Below the pieces are notes generated by a model. That model was given only the letters and a program-made list of their open reading frames with translations, did no database searches and was not told where the DNA came from. This document shows positions 24,749 to 32,904 of a stretch of 64,000 bases of DNA, piece by piece. Origin of the DNA: Chloroflexi bacterium CFX6 (GTDB lineage Bacteria > Chloroflexota > Anaerolineae > Anaerolineales > Villigracilaceae); contig SZPG01000001.1 of assembly GCA_030263595.1 (NCBI GenBank), positions 32,511-96,510 on the forward strand. The letters run 5' to 3'. Position numbers and translations under genes: made by a program. Numbering within the stretch: the first letter of the stretch is position 1; each line of letters begins with the position of its first letter.

Positions 24749-25561
24749 ATGTCTTCGATCCGTCGGACGCTTGCCAGGTTTTGGACCCGCGACAGCAGCA
24801 TCCTGCTCGGCGGGTTTTTCGTTACCATCTTCCTCATCGTGTACATCTGGTGGCCCCTGGCGGAGGAGGTTCTTTCCTACGTGAATTGGAACGGCGCGTG
24901 GTGGCGGACCATGGACTGGCTCCTGTTGGGCATCTTCGCCTTCATGTCCGTTACGATCATCGCGCGCGCAAACCTCAAAACGGATCTGCTGATCGTCTTC
25001 GTCGGCGTCTTCGGCGGGCTTGCCATCGAATCGTGGGGGACGCAAACCAACCTGTGGCACTATTACACCAGCGAGCGCCCGCCGCTCTGGATTATCCCTG
25101 CCTGGCCCATCGCAAGTCTATCCATTGATCGCATCACAAGATTCCTGAATTGGATCATGGATCAATTGGACAGAAGGGTGACACTCAATTTCCACTTTCC
25201 ACTATCCACTCTCTACTGGCTCACCTTCGCCTCCTTCCTGACCCTCATGCTGGTCTTCGTTTCCCCGACCTTCGACAAGTCCTTTACATGGTTCGCCCTA
25301 ATTCTCTGCATTCTCTTAATTCTCACCCCAACGGATCGTCGTTTTGCCCTTCTCACCTTTTTTGCCGGTTCGGGCTTGGGCTATTTCCTTGAGTTGTGGG
25401 GGACGACCCGTCAATGCTGGACGTATTACACTTATCAAACGCCGCCTCTGTTTGCGGTGCTGGCGCACGGGATGGCGGCGGTCGCGTTCTGGAGGGCGGG
25501 GTTGTTGATGAGGATGGTGATAGGGAAGGTGAAGCAGGTATCAGTGAACAGTTATCAGTGA
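24749..25561 (+). CDS. Integral membrane protein with internal duplication
   Basis: 270 residues, about seven hydrophobic segments. Two copies of one motif are seen: IESWGTQTNLWHYYTSERPPLW near residue 92 and LELWGTTRQCWTYYTYQTPPLF near residue 213, each followed by a hydrophobic stretch (E-x-WGT-x4-W-x-YY-x5-PPL). The Glu, Trp and Tyr pairs could build a two-fold site in the membrane. No family is recognised. The C-terminal residues VSVNSYQ and the stop are encoded by the heptamer array at 25541. Confidence 0.75.
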   Translation: MSSIRRTLARFWTRDSSILLGGFFVTIFLIVYIWWPLAEEVLSYVNWNGAWWRTMDWLLLGIFAFMSVTIIARANLKTDLLIVFVGVFGGLAIESWGTQTNLWHYYTSERPPLWIIPAWPIASLSIDRITRFLNWIMDQLDRRVTLNFHFPLSTLYWLTFASFLTLMLVFVSPTFDKSFTWFALILCILLILTPTDRRFALLTFFAGSGLGYFLELWGTTRQCWTYYTYQTPPLFAVLAHGMAAVAFWRAGLLMRMVIGKVKQVSVNSYQ

Positions 25562-25566
25562 GCAGT
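25541..25566. repeat. Heptamer array inside a gene 3' end
   Basis: Words ATCAGTG, AACAGTT, ATCAGTG, AGCAGTG; reverse complement of the ACTGATC family. It provides the stop codon of the 24749 gene. Confidence 0.7.
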
Positions 25567-25731
25567 GGACAATCCCAAAGGGACGACAGGATTATGGAAA
25601 AAGGGGGGACGGGTGAATAACCTCGAAGGCGACATATTGAGCCTGCCGAAATGGGTGTCACAAAGGTTTGGACGCAGGAAAAAATCCCGGTAAACAGAAT
25701 CAACCACGGGCAGGGAGCGAGGCGGACTCCC

Positions 25732-25759
25732 TTGACATGGGGGGAAATCGTCGTAGAAT
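25732..25759 (+). promoter_or_regulatory. Promoter of the TetR-exporter operon
   Basis: TTGACA (25732-25737), 16-bp spacer, TAGAAT (25754-25759), followed at once by the operator. Confidence 0.65.
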
Positions 25760-25790
25760 GTGACTTCGTGGTCACATGACCAGGAGGTCA
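25759..25790 (+). promoter_or_regulatory. Probable TetR operator, overlapping palindromes
   Basis: Three interleaved inverted repeats: TGTGAC-6-GTCACA (25759-25776), GGTCA-2-TGACC (25770-25781) and TGACC-4-GGTCA (25777-25790). They lie between the -10 box and the ribosome-binding site, where bound repressor would block transcription. Confidence 0.6.
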
Positions 25791-25796
25791 CATTGC

Positions 25797-26459
25797 ATGC
25801 CCAAACAAACCTTTCTCAATCTTCCCGAGGAGAAGCGCAAGATCATCATTGACGCGGCAATCGAGGAGTTCGCCGAGCATGGACTGGAGAACGCCTCCAC
25901 GAACCGCATCGTGGCGAGCAGCGGCATCTCGAAGGGAAGTTTCTACCAGTATTTCGAGGATAAACAGGACGTTTTCATGTATTTGCTCACTATGCTCGAG
26001 CGCGAAAAGATGGAATACTTCAAGGGCAAACATCCGCCGAGCGCGAACATGGATACGTTCCAATACTTTCGCTGGATGATCAAGACCGGCATGGAGTTCA
26101 ACACGTCACACCCGTTGTTGACGCAAGCCATCAGTCGCGTGATGTTCAGCGAGGGCATGTACTATGGAAGGAACTTTGCCAGCGTCCGGGAAAGGACCGC
26201 GCGGGGATTGCGCGCGATGATCGAGCAAGCCATCGCACGCGGCGAGGTGGACCCGAGCGTGGACGTGGACCTGGCGGTGATGATCATGGAGACCTGGACG
26301 AATGCCATCAGCGCCTACGTCATCAACGAAGGTATGAAACAAAAAGACATCATGAAATGGGTGCGCTCCGCGAAGGTTCAGGAACGGATCGACAAAATGT
26401 TGTATGTGATGGAATACGGCTTGCGCAAAACAGAATCACAATTCGAAGCGAGCGTTTAG
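25797..26459 (+). CDS. TetR/AcrR-family repressor
   Basis: 220 residues. The N-terminal helix-turn-helix is clear (IIDAAIEEFAEHGLENASTNRIVASSGISKGSFYQYFEDKQDVF split over residues 19-62). The rest is an all-helical ligand domain with no recognisable specificity. ATG 25797 follows CAGGAGGTCAC. It is the first gene ahead of an ABC export system on the same strand (13-bp gap to the first permease), so it most likely represses its own operon through the palindromes at 25759-25790. Confidence 0.88.
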   Translation: MPKQTFLNLPEEKRKIIIDAAIEEFAEHGLENASTNRIVASSGISKGSFYQYFEDKQDVFMYLLTMLEREKMEYFKGKHPPSANMDTFQYFRWMIKTGMEFNTSHPLLTQAISRVMFSEGMYYGRNFASVRERTARGLRAMIEQAIARGEVDPSVDVDLAVMIMETWTNAISAYVINEGMKQKDIMKWVRSAKVQERIDKMLYVMEYGLRKTESQFEASV

Positions 26460-26472
26460 AAAGGACGACACC

Positions 26473-27702
26473 ATGAATTTATTTCTACGCATAGCATGGC
26501 GGAACGTATGGCGTCAACGCCGCAGGACGCTCCTGATCGCGGGCGCCATGGGCGCCATGATGGCGCTGCTGGTGTTCTATGACGGTCTGATCGGCGGTTT
26601 CGAGCAGGCGATCTACGGCAACGCCATTCAACTGTTGGGAGGCAACATCCAGGTACATGCGCCCGGCTATGGCGATACTTTGGGAAGCAAACCGTTGCTT
26701 CCGCTGACCGACCCGGATGTGGTAGTGCAGGCAGCGGAGTCGCGACCCGAGGTGGTTGCCGCGTCGAAGCGCATCGTCACAGGCGGGTTGGTGACCAACC
26801 GTGAAGGCGCGTTCGCAGTCTCGATCATCGGCATCGAAACGGAGAAGGAAGCGGATATCACACCGGTGGCGGAGAACATCACAAAGGGACGCTACCTCAA
26901 TCCCGACGATGGCGACCTGGTCGTGATCGGTCAGGGACTCGCCACCGCCATGGGCATTGACGTGGGCGACCGCATCACGATGGTGGGCAATTCCAGGAAT
27001 GAACAGAACCGCCAGCGCACGATGACCGTTGTCGGCATTTACGATGTGGGCGTGCCTTCCGTCGAGAAAGCCATGATCTACATGTCGCTTGCCGAGGCGC
27101 AGAGCCTGTTCGGGTTGAATGGTCAGGTGACGGAGATCGTCGTCTCGCTGAAGCAGATCGGGCAGGAAGCGGCTGTGATCAACGCCATCAACGGGTCGGT
27201 GTCGGGCTATGAAGTGGAGACCTGGGAGAGTTCATTTCCGGAACTCAAACAGACCATGGATATGAAGACCGGCGTGATGAGTTACATGGGCGTATTCATG
27301 CTGAGCATCGCCGCGATCGGCATTCTCAACCTGTTGATGATGGCGGTCTTCGAGCGGACGCGCGAGATCGGCATCGTCGGCGCGCTGGGGTTGAAACCGC
27401 GTGAGATCACCGTCCTGTTCCTCCTGGAAGGGACATTGATCGGCGTGATGGGCGCAGTGATCGGTGCCGTTCTGGGCACCACCGTCAACGGCATCTTCAG
27501 CGTTGTGGGATTGGACTACAGCCAGTTCGCCAACCTGACCGAGTACACCGCCCTGATCAGCGGCAGCATCTACACCCAGCTTGTGCCGCTCAAGGTGCTT
27601 CAACACGCGATCACGGTTGCCGTCATTGCGACGCTTGCGGCGGTCTTTCCTGCCATCCAGGCTTCGCAGCGCGAACCGGCGGAGGCATTGCATTACGTGT
27701 GA
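26473..27702 (+). CDS. ABC transporter permease, MacB/FtsX type (first)
   Basis: 409 residues. One N-terminal span after IAWRNVWRQRRRTLLIAGAM, a large extracytoplasmic MacB-type domain (about 45-270) and three C-terminal spans; the coupling segment VFERTREIGIVGALGLKPREI is typical of the family. Such permeases do not pass substrate through the membrane but drive a periplasmic or surface machine by mechanotransmission. Pairs with the second permease and ATPase downstream. Confidence 0.9.
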   Translation: MNLFLRIAWRNVWRQRRRTLLIAGAMGAMMALLVFYDGLIGGFEQAIYGNAIQLLGGNIQVHAPGYGDTLGSKPLLPLTDPDVVVQAAESRPEVVAASKRIVTGGLVTNREGAFAVSIIGIETEKEADITPVAENITKGRYLNPDDGDLVVIGQGLATAMGIDVGDRITMVGNSRNEQNRQRTMTVVGIYDVGVPSVEKAMIYMSLAEAQSLFGLNGQVTEIVVSLKQIGQEAAVINAINGSVSGYEVETWESSFPELKQTMDMKTGVMSYMGVFMLSIAAIGILNLLMMAVFERTREIGIVGALGLKPREITVLFLLEGTLIGVMGAVIGAVLGTTVNGIFSVVGLDYSQFANLTEYTALISGSIYTQLVPLKVLQHAITVAVIATLAAVFPAIQASQREPAEALHYV

Positions 27703-27705
27703 TAA

Positions 27706-27801
27706 AAACCTGACAGGTTTCCACAGAGCCTCTCCCAAAAAGGTTCTGTGGTTTACGAAGGTGACTGTTCGTCAGACCTCCCGATAAAACCTGTCAGGTT
27801 T
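27706..27801. repeat. Inverted AAACCTGACAGGTTT / AAACCTGTCAGGTTT element
   Basis: Two self-complementary 15-mers at 27706-27720 and 27787-27801 enclose a CCACAGA...TCTGTGG hairpin. The element fills the gap between the two permease genes and may lower transcription through the operon. Confidence 0.65.
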
Positions 27802-27812
27802 GGAGAAATAAC

Positions 27813-29030
27813 ATGCTGAATTATTTCAAACTGGCTTATCGAAACCTGGGCAGGCATCGCCGCCGCTCGCTCCTTTCGGGGCTGGCGCTGGCGATGGGGA
27901 CCGCCCTGTTGATGTTCATCGCCGCTTTTTTTCAAGGCGAGATGCGCAGCGCCATGGAATCCACACTGCGCCTCAGCAGCGGACACCTGCAAGTGCGCGA
28001 CGCGGATTACGACCCCGATAAACTCAGCGTCGCCTGGGAATATCTGATCGAGAACCCGGAACAGATCGCGGCGCAGATCGAAGCGCTGGACCAGGTGGAT
28101 GCGGCGACGCCGCGCTTGTTCGCCAGCGGAATCATCTCGGTGCAGGACGATTCCATCGGCGTCCAGATCATGGGCATAGACCCGGCTTCGAAGGCAAACG
28201 ATCCGTACCGTCGCCTCGTCTCGGGTGAGTTTCTCACGGCGGACGACCGCGAAGGCATCCTGATCGGTTATCCGCTCGCGCAAAACCTGGCGCTCAACGT
28301 CGGGGACCGGATCAACCTGCTGGTCAACACGGCTGACGGCACGGTGGATGAGCAATTATTCACGGTGCGCGGCATCTACACGACCGGCACCACGGCTTAT
28401 GATAAGGGCATCGTTTTCCTTCCGCTCGCCAAGGCGCAGGCTTTTTCGGGCGCCGGGGATCACGCCAGCATGATCTTCGTCCTGCTGAAGGACCGCGAGC
28501 AGGCTGAGTTCGTGGCGGAGGCGATTCCCAGCCAGGGTTTCCAGGTGGAGACGTGGCGGGAGTTGAACGCGCTGCTTGTGCTGGTCAACGACTTCTCGAA
28601 CGCCTATCTTACGGTCATCAACCTGATCATTCTGGGCGTGACGATCACTGTCATCGTCAACACGCTGCTCATGTCCGTCTTCGAGCGTACGCGCGAGATC
28701 GGCATCCTTTCCGCCATCGGCATGAAAGGCAGGCAGATCATCGCCATGTTCCTGGCAGAGGCAAGCCTGCTGGCTTTGGGCGGCGTCACAGCCGGTTCGC
28801 TGGCAGGTTGGGCGCTCTCCGCCTACTTTGGAAAGGTCGGCATCTACTTTGGAGACCTCGGCTTGAGCGCCGACATGCTCCTCGAGGACCGCATCTATAC
28901 CTACCTGACGCTCGAATCAGCCATCAACCTGATCGTCACCGCCTTCGTCTTTACCCTGATCGCTTCGCTCTACCCGGCGCGATTGGCTTCCCGCATGGAA
29001 CCCGTCGAAGCATTGCACAGCGCACAATAA
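27813..29030 (+). CDS. ABC transporter permease, MacB/FtsX type (second)
   Basis: 405 residues with the same layout as its neighbour: FKLAYRNLGRHRRRSLLSGLALAMG, an extracytoplasmic domain and a C-terminal three-span FtsX block containing VFERTREIGILSAIGMKGRQI. ATG 27813 follows TTTGGAGAAATAAC. The two permeases probably form a heterodimer served by the ATPase at 29107. Confidence 0.9.
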   Translation: MLNYFKLAYRNLGRHRRRSLLSGLALAMGTALLMFIAAFFQGEMRSAMESTLRLSSGHLQVRDADYDPDKLSVAWEYLIENPEQIAAQIEALDQVDAATPRLFASGIISVQDDSIGVQIMGIDPASKANDPYRRLVSGEFLTADDREGILIGYPLAQNLALNVGDRINLLVNTADGTVDEQLFTVRGIYTTGTTAYDKGIVFLPLAKAQAFSGAGDHASMIFVLLKDREQAEFVAEAIPSQGFQVETWRELNALLVLVNDFSNAYLTVINLIILGVTITVIVNTLLMSVFERTREIGILSAIGMKGRQIIAMFLAEASLLALGGVTAGSLAGWALSAYFGKVGIYFGDLGLSADMLLEDRIYTYLTLESAINLIVTAFVFTLIASLYPARLASRMEPVEALHSAQ

Positions 29031-29036
29031 AGGCGC

Positions 29037-29083
29037 GTAAGAGAACGCGCCCTACGCAATACGCGTAGCGGACGTTCTCTTAC
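29037..29083. repeat. Hairpin repeat GTAAGAGAACG...CGTTCTCTTAC inside the operon
   Basis: An 11-bp stem (29037-29047 with 29073-29083) encloses a second stem CTACGC/GCGTAG. It separates the second permease from the ATPase gene. The long stem resembles other interspersed palindromes here, not a terminator, as no T run follows. Confidence 0.65.
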
Positions 29084-29106
29084 GTCCGCACTAAGGAGAT
29101 ACAAAA

Positions 29107-29802
29107 ATGGAAGTCGCAAAATTAACAGATGTCACCCGCATCTACAAGATCGGCGAGGTGGAAACCCGCGCCCTCAACGGAGTCAGCCTGGCAATCGAAA
29201 GCGGAGAGTTCACCTCGCTCGTCGGTCCTTCCGGCTCCGGCAAGACCACGCTCCTGCAGCTCATCGGCTGTCTCGATCAGCCCACCTCCGGCAAGGTAAT
29301 CATCGCAGGCAAGGATGCCACCAATCTGAATCGCAACCAACGCGCTGATTTGCGAAAAGGCACGATCGGTTTCGTGTTCCAATTCTTTGCCCTCATCCCC
29401 ACACTGACCGCGTACGAAAACGTCGAAATGCCGCTTCTGCTCAACGGGTTGACAGCCGCACAACGCAAACAACGCGTCATGGATTTGCTCTCCGCTGTCG
29501 GCATGACCGACCGCGCGAACAACCGCCCCGATCAACTCTCCGGCGGACAACAGCAGCGCGTCGCGGTCGCCCGAGCGCTTGCCACTGACCCCAAACTGAT
29601 CCTCGCCGACGAACCCACCGCCAACCTCGATACCGAGAACGGCGAGCAGGTCATGGAGATCATGAAGAAACTCAACAAGGAGACCGGCGCCACCTTCGTC
29701 TTTGCCACGCACGATCCGCGCGTCATCAAGTACGCCAACCGGGTCGTTACCTTGCAGGACGGTTTGATCGTCAAGGACGGCAAGGTCAATGGAAAGTCAT
29801 AG
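29107..29802 (+). CDS. ABC transporter ATPase, MacB/LolD type
   Basis: 231 residues with Walker [13 protein letters not shown]-loop [18 protein letters not shown], signature [15 protein letters not shown], Walker [13 protein letters not shown] and H-loop FATHD. The insertion after the Q-loop matches the LolD/MacB group, which works with FtsX-type permeases. Preceded by AAGGAGATACAAA. Confidence 0.95.
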   Translation: MEVAKLTDVTRIYKIGEVETRALNGVSLAIESGEFTSLVGPSGSGKTTLLQLIGCLDQPTSGKVIIAGKDATNLNRNQRADLRKGTIGFVFQFFALIPTLTAYENVEMPLLLNGLTAAQRKQRVMDLLSAVGMTDRANNRPDQLSGGQQQRVAVARALATDPKLILADEPTANLDTENGEQVMEIMKKLNKETGATFVFATHDPRVIKYANRVVTLQDGLIVKDGKVNGKS

Positions 29803-29809
29803 AGTGAGA

Positions 29810-31036
29810 ATGAAGAAATTAAACTTCCATCGCGCTGAGCGGAGCCGTAGGCGCAGTCGAAGCGCGTTACTCATAATATCAATAACAACTCTGGCATTGA
29901 TCCTTTCCGCCTGCGGCTCCTCTTCCACGCCGACGCCCATTCCAACGATCGTCGTCGAAAGCGGCAACAGCCACCCGGTCCAGCCTGCCGCGCCGGTTTC
30001 GAGCGGAGGAAGCGTCGTCGCTTCGGCGGTCGTCGTCCCCGCGCAGGAGGCGCATCTGGCTTTCGTCGCAGGCGGGAACGTTGCGAAGGTCAATGCGGAG
30101 GTCGGCGACCGCGTAACGGCGGGGTATATCCTGGTAGAACTGGATAACGCTCTCGCCCAATTGGAGGTCGAGCGGGCAAAGCGCGCCCTGCGCGAACTGA
30201 CCTCGCCCGCCATGATCGCCGCCGCCGAGGAGGCGCTCGCCTCCGCGCAAAAAGACCTGGACGACGCGCAGAAAAAAGTGGTCGCCCTGTCCCTCCCGCG
30301 CGCCTCCGACGCCTTGATTGATAACGCCGAAGCCGAGATCACCCTTGCCGAACAACAACTGGCGATCGCGTCGGACACCTACAGGCAGTTTGCCCGGCTT
30401 TCCGATGGCGACCCCAGAAAGGCGAAGGCGCTCGTCGCCATGACCAACGCCCAATTGAACCTGAACACGCTCCGGGCAAAATACAACTGGCTGACGGGCA
30501 AACCCTCCGAAACGGACGTTGCCATCACGCAGGCAAAACTGAGCGCCGCGCAAGCCGCAGTCCAGGAAGCGGAATGGTATCTCGACGCCCTCAAGGGAGA
30601 ACAGGTCCCGCCGGATGCTTCGGGTATGAGACTGGCGCAAGTGCAGCAGGCAAGGGACGACCTGACCGCCGCGCAGGAACGACTCGATCAAACCCGTTTG
30701 ATCTCGCCCATCTCCGGGGTGGTGGCGCAGGTCAATGTGATCGCGGGCGAATACGCCACGCCGGGCAGGATCCTGGTCGTCGCGCTCGATACGAACCAAT
30801 TGCTGGTCAAGACCACAGATTTGAGCGAACGCGACGTGATAAAAGTAAAGATCGGCGCTCCCGCAAGCATCCTCATCAAAGCCTTGAACCGGGAATTCGA
30901 GGGGGAGGTCCTCAATATTTCGCCGCTGGCAAACACCCTCGGCGGGGATGTCGTTTACGAAGTCACGCTTACATTCAGTGAGCAACCGGCCGGCGCGCTG
31001 GCTGGGATGAGCGCGGAGGTGACGATTGGGGAATAG
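29810..31036 (+). CDS. Membrane-fusion lipoprotein of the export system (HlyD/MacA type)
   Basis: About 408 residues. After a very basic start (HRAERSRRRSRSALLI) comes a hydrophobic segment ending in the lipobox LILSACG, so the protein is a lipoprotein. A biotinyl-lipoyl-like half (about 65-110), a long alpha hairpin (about 110-270) and a beta-barrel half (LISPISGVVAQVNVIAGEYATPGRILVV) follow. It should connect the permeases to an outer exit path. ATG 29810 is preferred; 29789, overlapping the ATPase gene, is possible. The Arg/Ser-rich start is encoded by an interspersed repeat (GCTGAGCGGAGCCGTAGGCG). Confidence 0.87.
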   Translation: MKKLNFHRAERSRRRSRSALLIISITTLALILSACGSSSTPTPIPTIVVESGNSHPVQPAAPVSSGGSVVASAVVVPAQEAHLAFVAGGNVAKVNAEVGDRVTAGYILVELDNALAQLEVERAKRALRELTSPAMIAAAEEALASAQKDLDDAQKKVVALSLPRASDALIDNAEAEITLAEQQLAIASDTYRQFARLSDGDPRKAKALVAMTNAQLNLNTLRAKYNWLTGKPSETDVAITQAKLSAAQAAVQEAEWYLDALKGEQVPPDASGMRLAQVQQARDDLTAAQERLDQTRLISPISGVVAQVNVIAGEYATPGRILVVALDTNQLLVKTTDLSERDVIKVKIGAPASILIKALNREFEGEVLNISPLANTLGGDVVYEVTLTFSEQPAGALAGMSAEVTIGE

Positions 31037-31053
31037 GCAGGGGGTAGTTGGGA

Positions 31054-31193
31054 GTCGTCAGTCGTTAGTCGGTGGTCGGTAGTCGTTGGTCGTCAGTCGG
31101 TAGTCGTTGGTCGTTAGTCGGTGGTCGGTAGTCGGTGGTCGTTGGTCGGTAGTCGGTAGTCGTTGGTCGTTGGTCGGTAGTCGGTAGTCGTCA
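31054..31193. repeat. Heptamer array of 20 units, consensus GTCGKTR
   Basis: Twenty units of 7 bp in perfect register (GTCGGTA, GTCGTTG, GTCGTCA, GTCGTTA, GTCGGTG). It starts 18 bp after the membrane-fusion gene and ends before the glycosidase promoter. The whole 307-bp gap holds this array plus the promoter and hairpin of the next gene. Confidence 0.93.
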
Positions 31194-31233
31194 GTGAACA
31201 GGACGCGGATGGTTTACACCCTTTCGGGTATTG

Positions 31234-31322
31234 TATAATCGCCGCGTCCTTGTTTTAACGCACCGTCCCGAAGGTTTATCCCTCCACAAGGTTTCCCCCA
31301 AAAAAACCTTCGGGACGTTTTT
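31234..31322 (+). promoter_or_regulatory. Promoter and terminator-like leader hairpin of the GH4 gene
   Basis: TATAAT at 31234-31239. The leader then forms CGTCCCGAAGGTTT (31264-31277) with AAACCTTCGGGACG (31304-31317), 14 bp perfect, followed by TTTTTAAC. The gene starts 21 bp later. A related hairpin precedes rnz at 48241. It may attenuate transcription. Confidence 0.6.
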
Positions 31323-31343
31323 AACAAACTGGAGAACTCACTC

Positions 31344-32738
31344 ATGTCCCTCCCTACAAAGATCACCGTCATCGGCGCAGGTTCAGCCTCGTTCGGCGAG
31401 AACACCTTATCCGCCATCATGCGCTCGAAAAAACTCAAAGGCTCCACGCTTGCATTGGTGGACAGAAACGCTCAAAGCCTGGATATCGTCCATCGCCTGG
31501 CGAGCAGGCTCGACCGTGAGTGGGACGCGGGGTTCGTCGTCACCGCGCACAGGGATCATCGCGACGCGCTGCCCGACAGTCAATTCGTCGTCAACGCTAT
31601 CGAAGTCGGCGCGCGAGAAAATTTGTGGCAACGTGATTTCGAGATCCCGTTGAAGTACGGCGTTCGTCAACCCTATGCTGAGAACGGCGGACCCGGCGGC
31701 TTCGCCCACGCGGCGCGGAACATCGGTCCCATCCTGCAAATTGCGCGCGACATGGAACAGGCATGCCCCGACGCGTGGTTCGTCAACTTCACCAACCCGA
31801 TGATCCGCGTATGCGACGCGGTCAATCGTCACACAAAGATCGAAGCCGTTGGGTTGTGCCATCAGATCTATCAGGGTTACATGATGGTGGGCGTTGCGCT
31901 GGCGAAAGATCTCGGCATCGAAATCCCTGACGGGCTGACGGGAATGCACGCCTCGGTGGATCAGCATCCGCTTCAACATCGCATCAAGGAACAGATCGTG
32001 CCGCTCGTTGATATTCGCGCCGCCGGATTGAATCACTTCACGTGGATACTTTCCATTCGTGATCGCCGCACCGGCGAGGACCTTTATCCGCTCTTCAGAA
32101 AACGCTTCTTCGAACTGGACCCGAAGTTCGAGCCGCTCACGAGGGACGTTTTCTCCGCCTTCGGTTTGTTCCCCGTCCCCGGCGACACGCATTTGTGCGA
32201 ATACCTTCCCTGGTCGAGCGACGCGCAAACCAAACCCTGGGAGAAATACAACATCCGTCTTTACGATTGGGAATTGTTCGAAAATGTTCGCGGGTTCGAA
32301 CTGCACCGCTTGAACCAGATGGCAAACAATGAAGCGACCATCGAGGGCTTGTCGAACACCGACTCCGAAGGCGCGCTCGAAATGATCGAAAACATCGCGG
32401 GCGCGGGGGATCATTATCACCTCGCGGCAAACCTGCCAAACGTAGGGCAAATTGCCAACTTGCCGCATGGAGCAACCGTCGAAACGCCCGTTCACGTGGA
32501 CGGCGCGGGGATTCATCCCGTCCACGTCGGCGCGCTGCCCGAACCGATTGCCGAACTTTGCCGAAGAGAGATCACCGTCGCGCAACTCTGCGTGGACGCC
32601 GCCATCGAAGGCTCGCGCGAAAAGGCGCTGCAATGTCTCCTGCTCGACCCTGTGATCACCGATATTGATACAGCAAGGAAAATACTGGATGATTACCTGA
32701 CGAGTTACAGGGAATATCTTCCGCAGTTTTGGGATTGA
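31344..32738 (+). CDS. Glycoside hydrolase family 4 (NAD-dependent alpha-glucosidase/galactosidase type)
   Basis: 464 residues. The NAD-binding start ITVIGAGSASFGENTL, the motif NAIEVGARENLWQRDFEIPLKYG, NFTNPM and GLCHQ (metal-binding Cys and His) place it in GH4. These enzymes need NAD+ and Mn2+ and cleave by transient oxidation at C3. Which sugar is used cannot be told. ATG 31344 follows CTGGAGAACTCACTC. No transport genes are adjacent. Confidence 0.9.
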   Translation: MSLPTKITVIGAGSASFGENTLSAIMRSKKLKGSTLALVDRNAQSLDIVHRLASRLDREWDAGFVVTAHRDHRDALPDSQFVVNAIEVGARENLWQRDFEIPLKYGVRQPYAENGGPGGFAHAARNIGPILQIARDMEQACPDAWFVNFTNPMIRVCDAVNRHTKIEAVGLCHQIYQGYMMVGVALAKDLGIEIPDGLTGMHASVDQHPLQHRIKEQIVPLVDIRAAGLNHFTWILSIRDRRTGEDLYPLFRKRFFELDPKFEPLTRDVFSAFGLFPVPGDTHLCEYLPWSSDAQTKPWEKYNIRLYDWELFENVRGFELHRLNQMANNEATIEGLSNTDSEGALEMIENIAGAGDHYHLAANLPNVGQIANLPHGATVETPVHVDGAGIHPVHVGALPEPIAELCRREITVAQLCVDAAIEGSREKALQCLLLDPVITDIDTARKILDDYLTSYREYLPQFWD

Positions 32739-32742
32739 TGAT

Positions 32743-32846
32743 GTCATTGCGAGCCGCCAGTGACCTTCTGGCGGCGAAGCAATCTCCTCTTGAATAGGAA
32801 AATTCTGCAAGACAGGAGATTGCTTCGCAAGAGGCGCTCGCAACAC
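32743..32846. repeat. REP-like palindromic element, copy 3
   Basis: GTCATTGCGAGC starts 4 bp after the GH4 stop; inner parts GAAGCAATCTCC and GGAGATTGCTTCGC pair; ends GCTCGCAA. Confidence 0.75.
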
Positions 32847-32904
32847 TTGCACCGCACTGCGTTCGGTGCAGTGCAGGTGTGACAGTTGAACAATGGAGGT
32901 ACTT

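Noticed and set aside
31054..31193. CRISPR array
   Set aside because: Units are 7 bp in direct contact without spacers and no cas genes are present.
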